NCBI GenBank assembly: GCA_031259795.1
Contig: JAIRLA010000142.1
Span: 1 to 7,538, forward strand
Origin: Azoarcus sp.
GTDB lineage: Bacteria > Pseudomonadota > Gammaproteobacteria > Burkholderiales > Rhodocyclaceae
Reading direction: 5' to 3'
Length of the DNA stretch: 7,538 nucleotides
A model generated the notes under the pieces. It worked only from the letters and a program-made list of their open reading frames with translations, was not told where the DNA came from and made no database searches. Both the position numbers and the translations under genes were made by a program. Every line of letters starts with the position of its first letter. Within the stretch, counting starts at the first letter, position 1. Below, piece by piece: positions 7,100 to 7,538 of the stretch.

Positions 7100-7399
7100 T
7101 CAGGCGCGCCGGGCTTGCGCGTCGAGCATTTGCCGCACATCGGCGATGAGACCGTCGGCGATGCGGTTGGCGTCGACCTTGAAACGGCCATCGCGGATAG
7201 CCTGTTTGATTTCCTCGATGCGGGTCTGGTCGGTCACCGGAGTCTGCGCCAGCGCGGCCTCGGCTTTTTGCAAGGTCGACGCCAGCGGCGACAGTTCCAC
7301 TTTTTCCCCGCCGCCGACTCTGGACGTGGGACCGGGTTGCGGCCGCGCTCCGCTGAGAGGAACCGGGCCGACAGGTTTGCCCAGACTTTCGATTTTCAT
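7100..7399 (-). CDS. flgM: Anti-sigma-28 factor FlgM (negative regulator of flagellin synthesis)
   Basis: Small, largely disordered cytoplasmic protein that binds sigma-28 (FliA) and blocks late flagellar genes until it is exported through the finished hook-basal body. It is 99 aa, the usual size. The N-terminal 30 residues are Gly/Pro-rich (KPVGPVPLSGARPQPGPTS). The sigma-binding C-terminal part has KVELSPLASTLQKAEAAL (33-50), TDQTRIEEIKQAIRDGRF (56-73) and KVDANRIADGLI (74-85), all typical of FlgM. I choose the ATG at 7399, which gives MKIESLGK, preceded by GGAG (7413-7410) at ten bases. The longer frame up to 7522 runs across the promoter and is not FlgM-like. A sigma-28-like promoter lies just upstream. 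No flgN follows; the next gene is the convergent RDD gene. flgA would be expected beyond the right edge but is not visible. Confidence 0.93.
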   Translation of the reverse strand: MKIESLGKPVGPVPLSGARPQPGPTSRVGGGEKVELSPLASTLQKAEAALAQTPVTDQTRIEEIKQAIRDGRFKVDANRIADGLIADVRQMLDAQARRA

Positions 7400-7433
7400 G
7401 ATGGAGAAGCTCCGGAAAGGAGGAGTACTGCTT

Positions 7434-7460
7434 GATACGGCAAAAAACGGCGGAACTTTA
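7434..7460 (-). promoter_or_regulatory. Candidate sigma-28 (FliA) promoter of flgM
   Basis: On the minus strand, TAAAGTTC (7460-7453, seven of eight to TAAAGTTT), then exactly 11 bases, then GCCGTATC (7441-7434). The latter shares the GCCG core with the FliA -10 GCCGATAA but not its last four bases. The predicted start, near 7428, leaves a ~28-base leader including the GGAG ribosome site. Sigma-28 control of flgM is known in enterics, so the location makes biological sense. Confidence 0.55.
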
Positions 7461-7538
7461 ACATTCGGCGCGAAAATATCGCCGCCGCGGCGCTCGCCGC
7501 AGGATGCCGCTTTTTCCTTCATGCGGGGGATGCGGGCA
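7461..7538. other. Upstream flank of flgM, no gene recognised
   Basis: No protein family could be recognised in these 78 bases. On the minus strand one frame is open from the right edge and ends at a TGA at 7521-7519, so the tail of an upstream gene (flgA would be the natural candidate) could end here, but too few codons are visible to judge. A small GC-rich inverted repeat, GCGGC-GAGC-GCCGC, lies at about 7487-7500 without a T-run. Confidence 0.4.

Overview
The window looks like chromosome from a GC-rich, probably flagellated betaproteobacterium. The Rhodocyclales/Nitrosomonadales area is my best guess, inferred from the compact ilvB-ilvN-ilvC order, the GEGSIQM version of the ThDP motif in IlvB, and the type of FlgM and RDD proteins. 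It holds six convincing genes. Five are ordinary (transketolase, three branched-chain amino acid genes, FlgM) and one is a small RDD-type membrane protein of unknown function. I see no phage, transposase, CRISPR or defence genes, and no RNA gene.

Layout: (1) About 1-930 is a gene-free block built almost entirely from short palindromic modules in both orientations, including a 240-bp periodic unit and a module pair arranged like terminal inverted repeats. (2) 968-2977 (-) is transketolase, tkt. (3) 2978-3122 is a short gap holding the ilv operon terminator and a possible tkt promoter. (4) 3123-6477 (-) is the ilv operon, transcribed ilvB, ilvN, ilvC: acetolactate synthase large and small subunits, then ketol-acid reductoisomerase. 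A good sigma70-type promoter lies just upstream with a very short leader. (5) 6596-7072 (+) is the RDD protein gene, divergent from ilvB. (6) 7100-7399 (-) is flgM, the anti-sigma-28 factor, convergent with the RDD gene and preceded by a sigma-28-like promoter.

The three ilv genes carry out the first two common steps of valine and isoleucine (and indirectly leucine) synthesis. Transketolase serves the pentose phosphate pathway and is probably a separate transcription unit, because a hairpin plus T-run lies between it and ilvC. FlgM times late flagellar gene expression.

The most unusual part is the repeat mosaic at the left edge. The strongest new regulatory inferences are the flgM sigma-28 site, the leaderless-type ilv promoter with two AACGTT palindromes 21 bp apart, and the absence of flgN directly after flgM.
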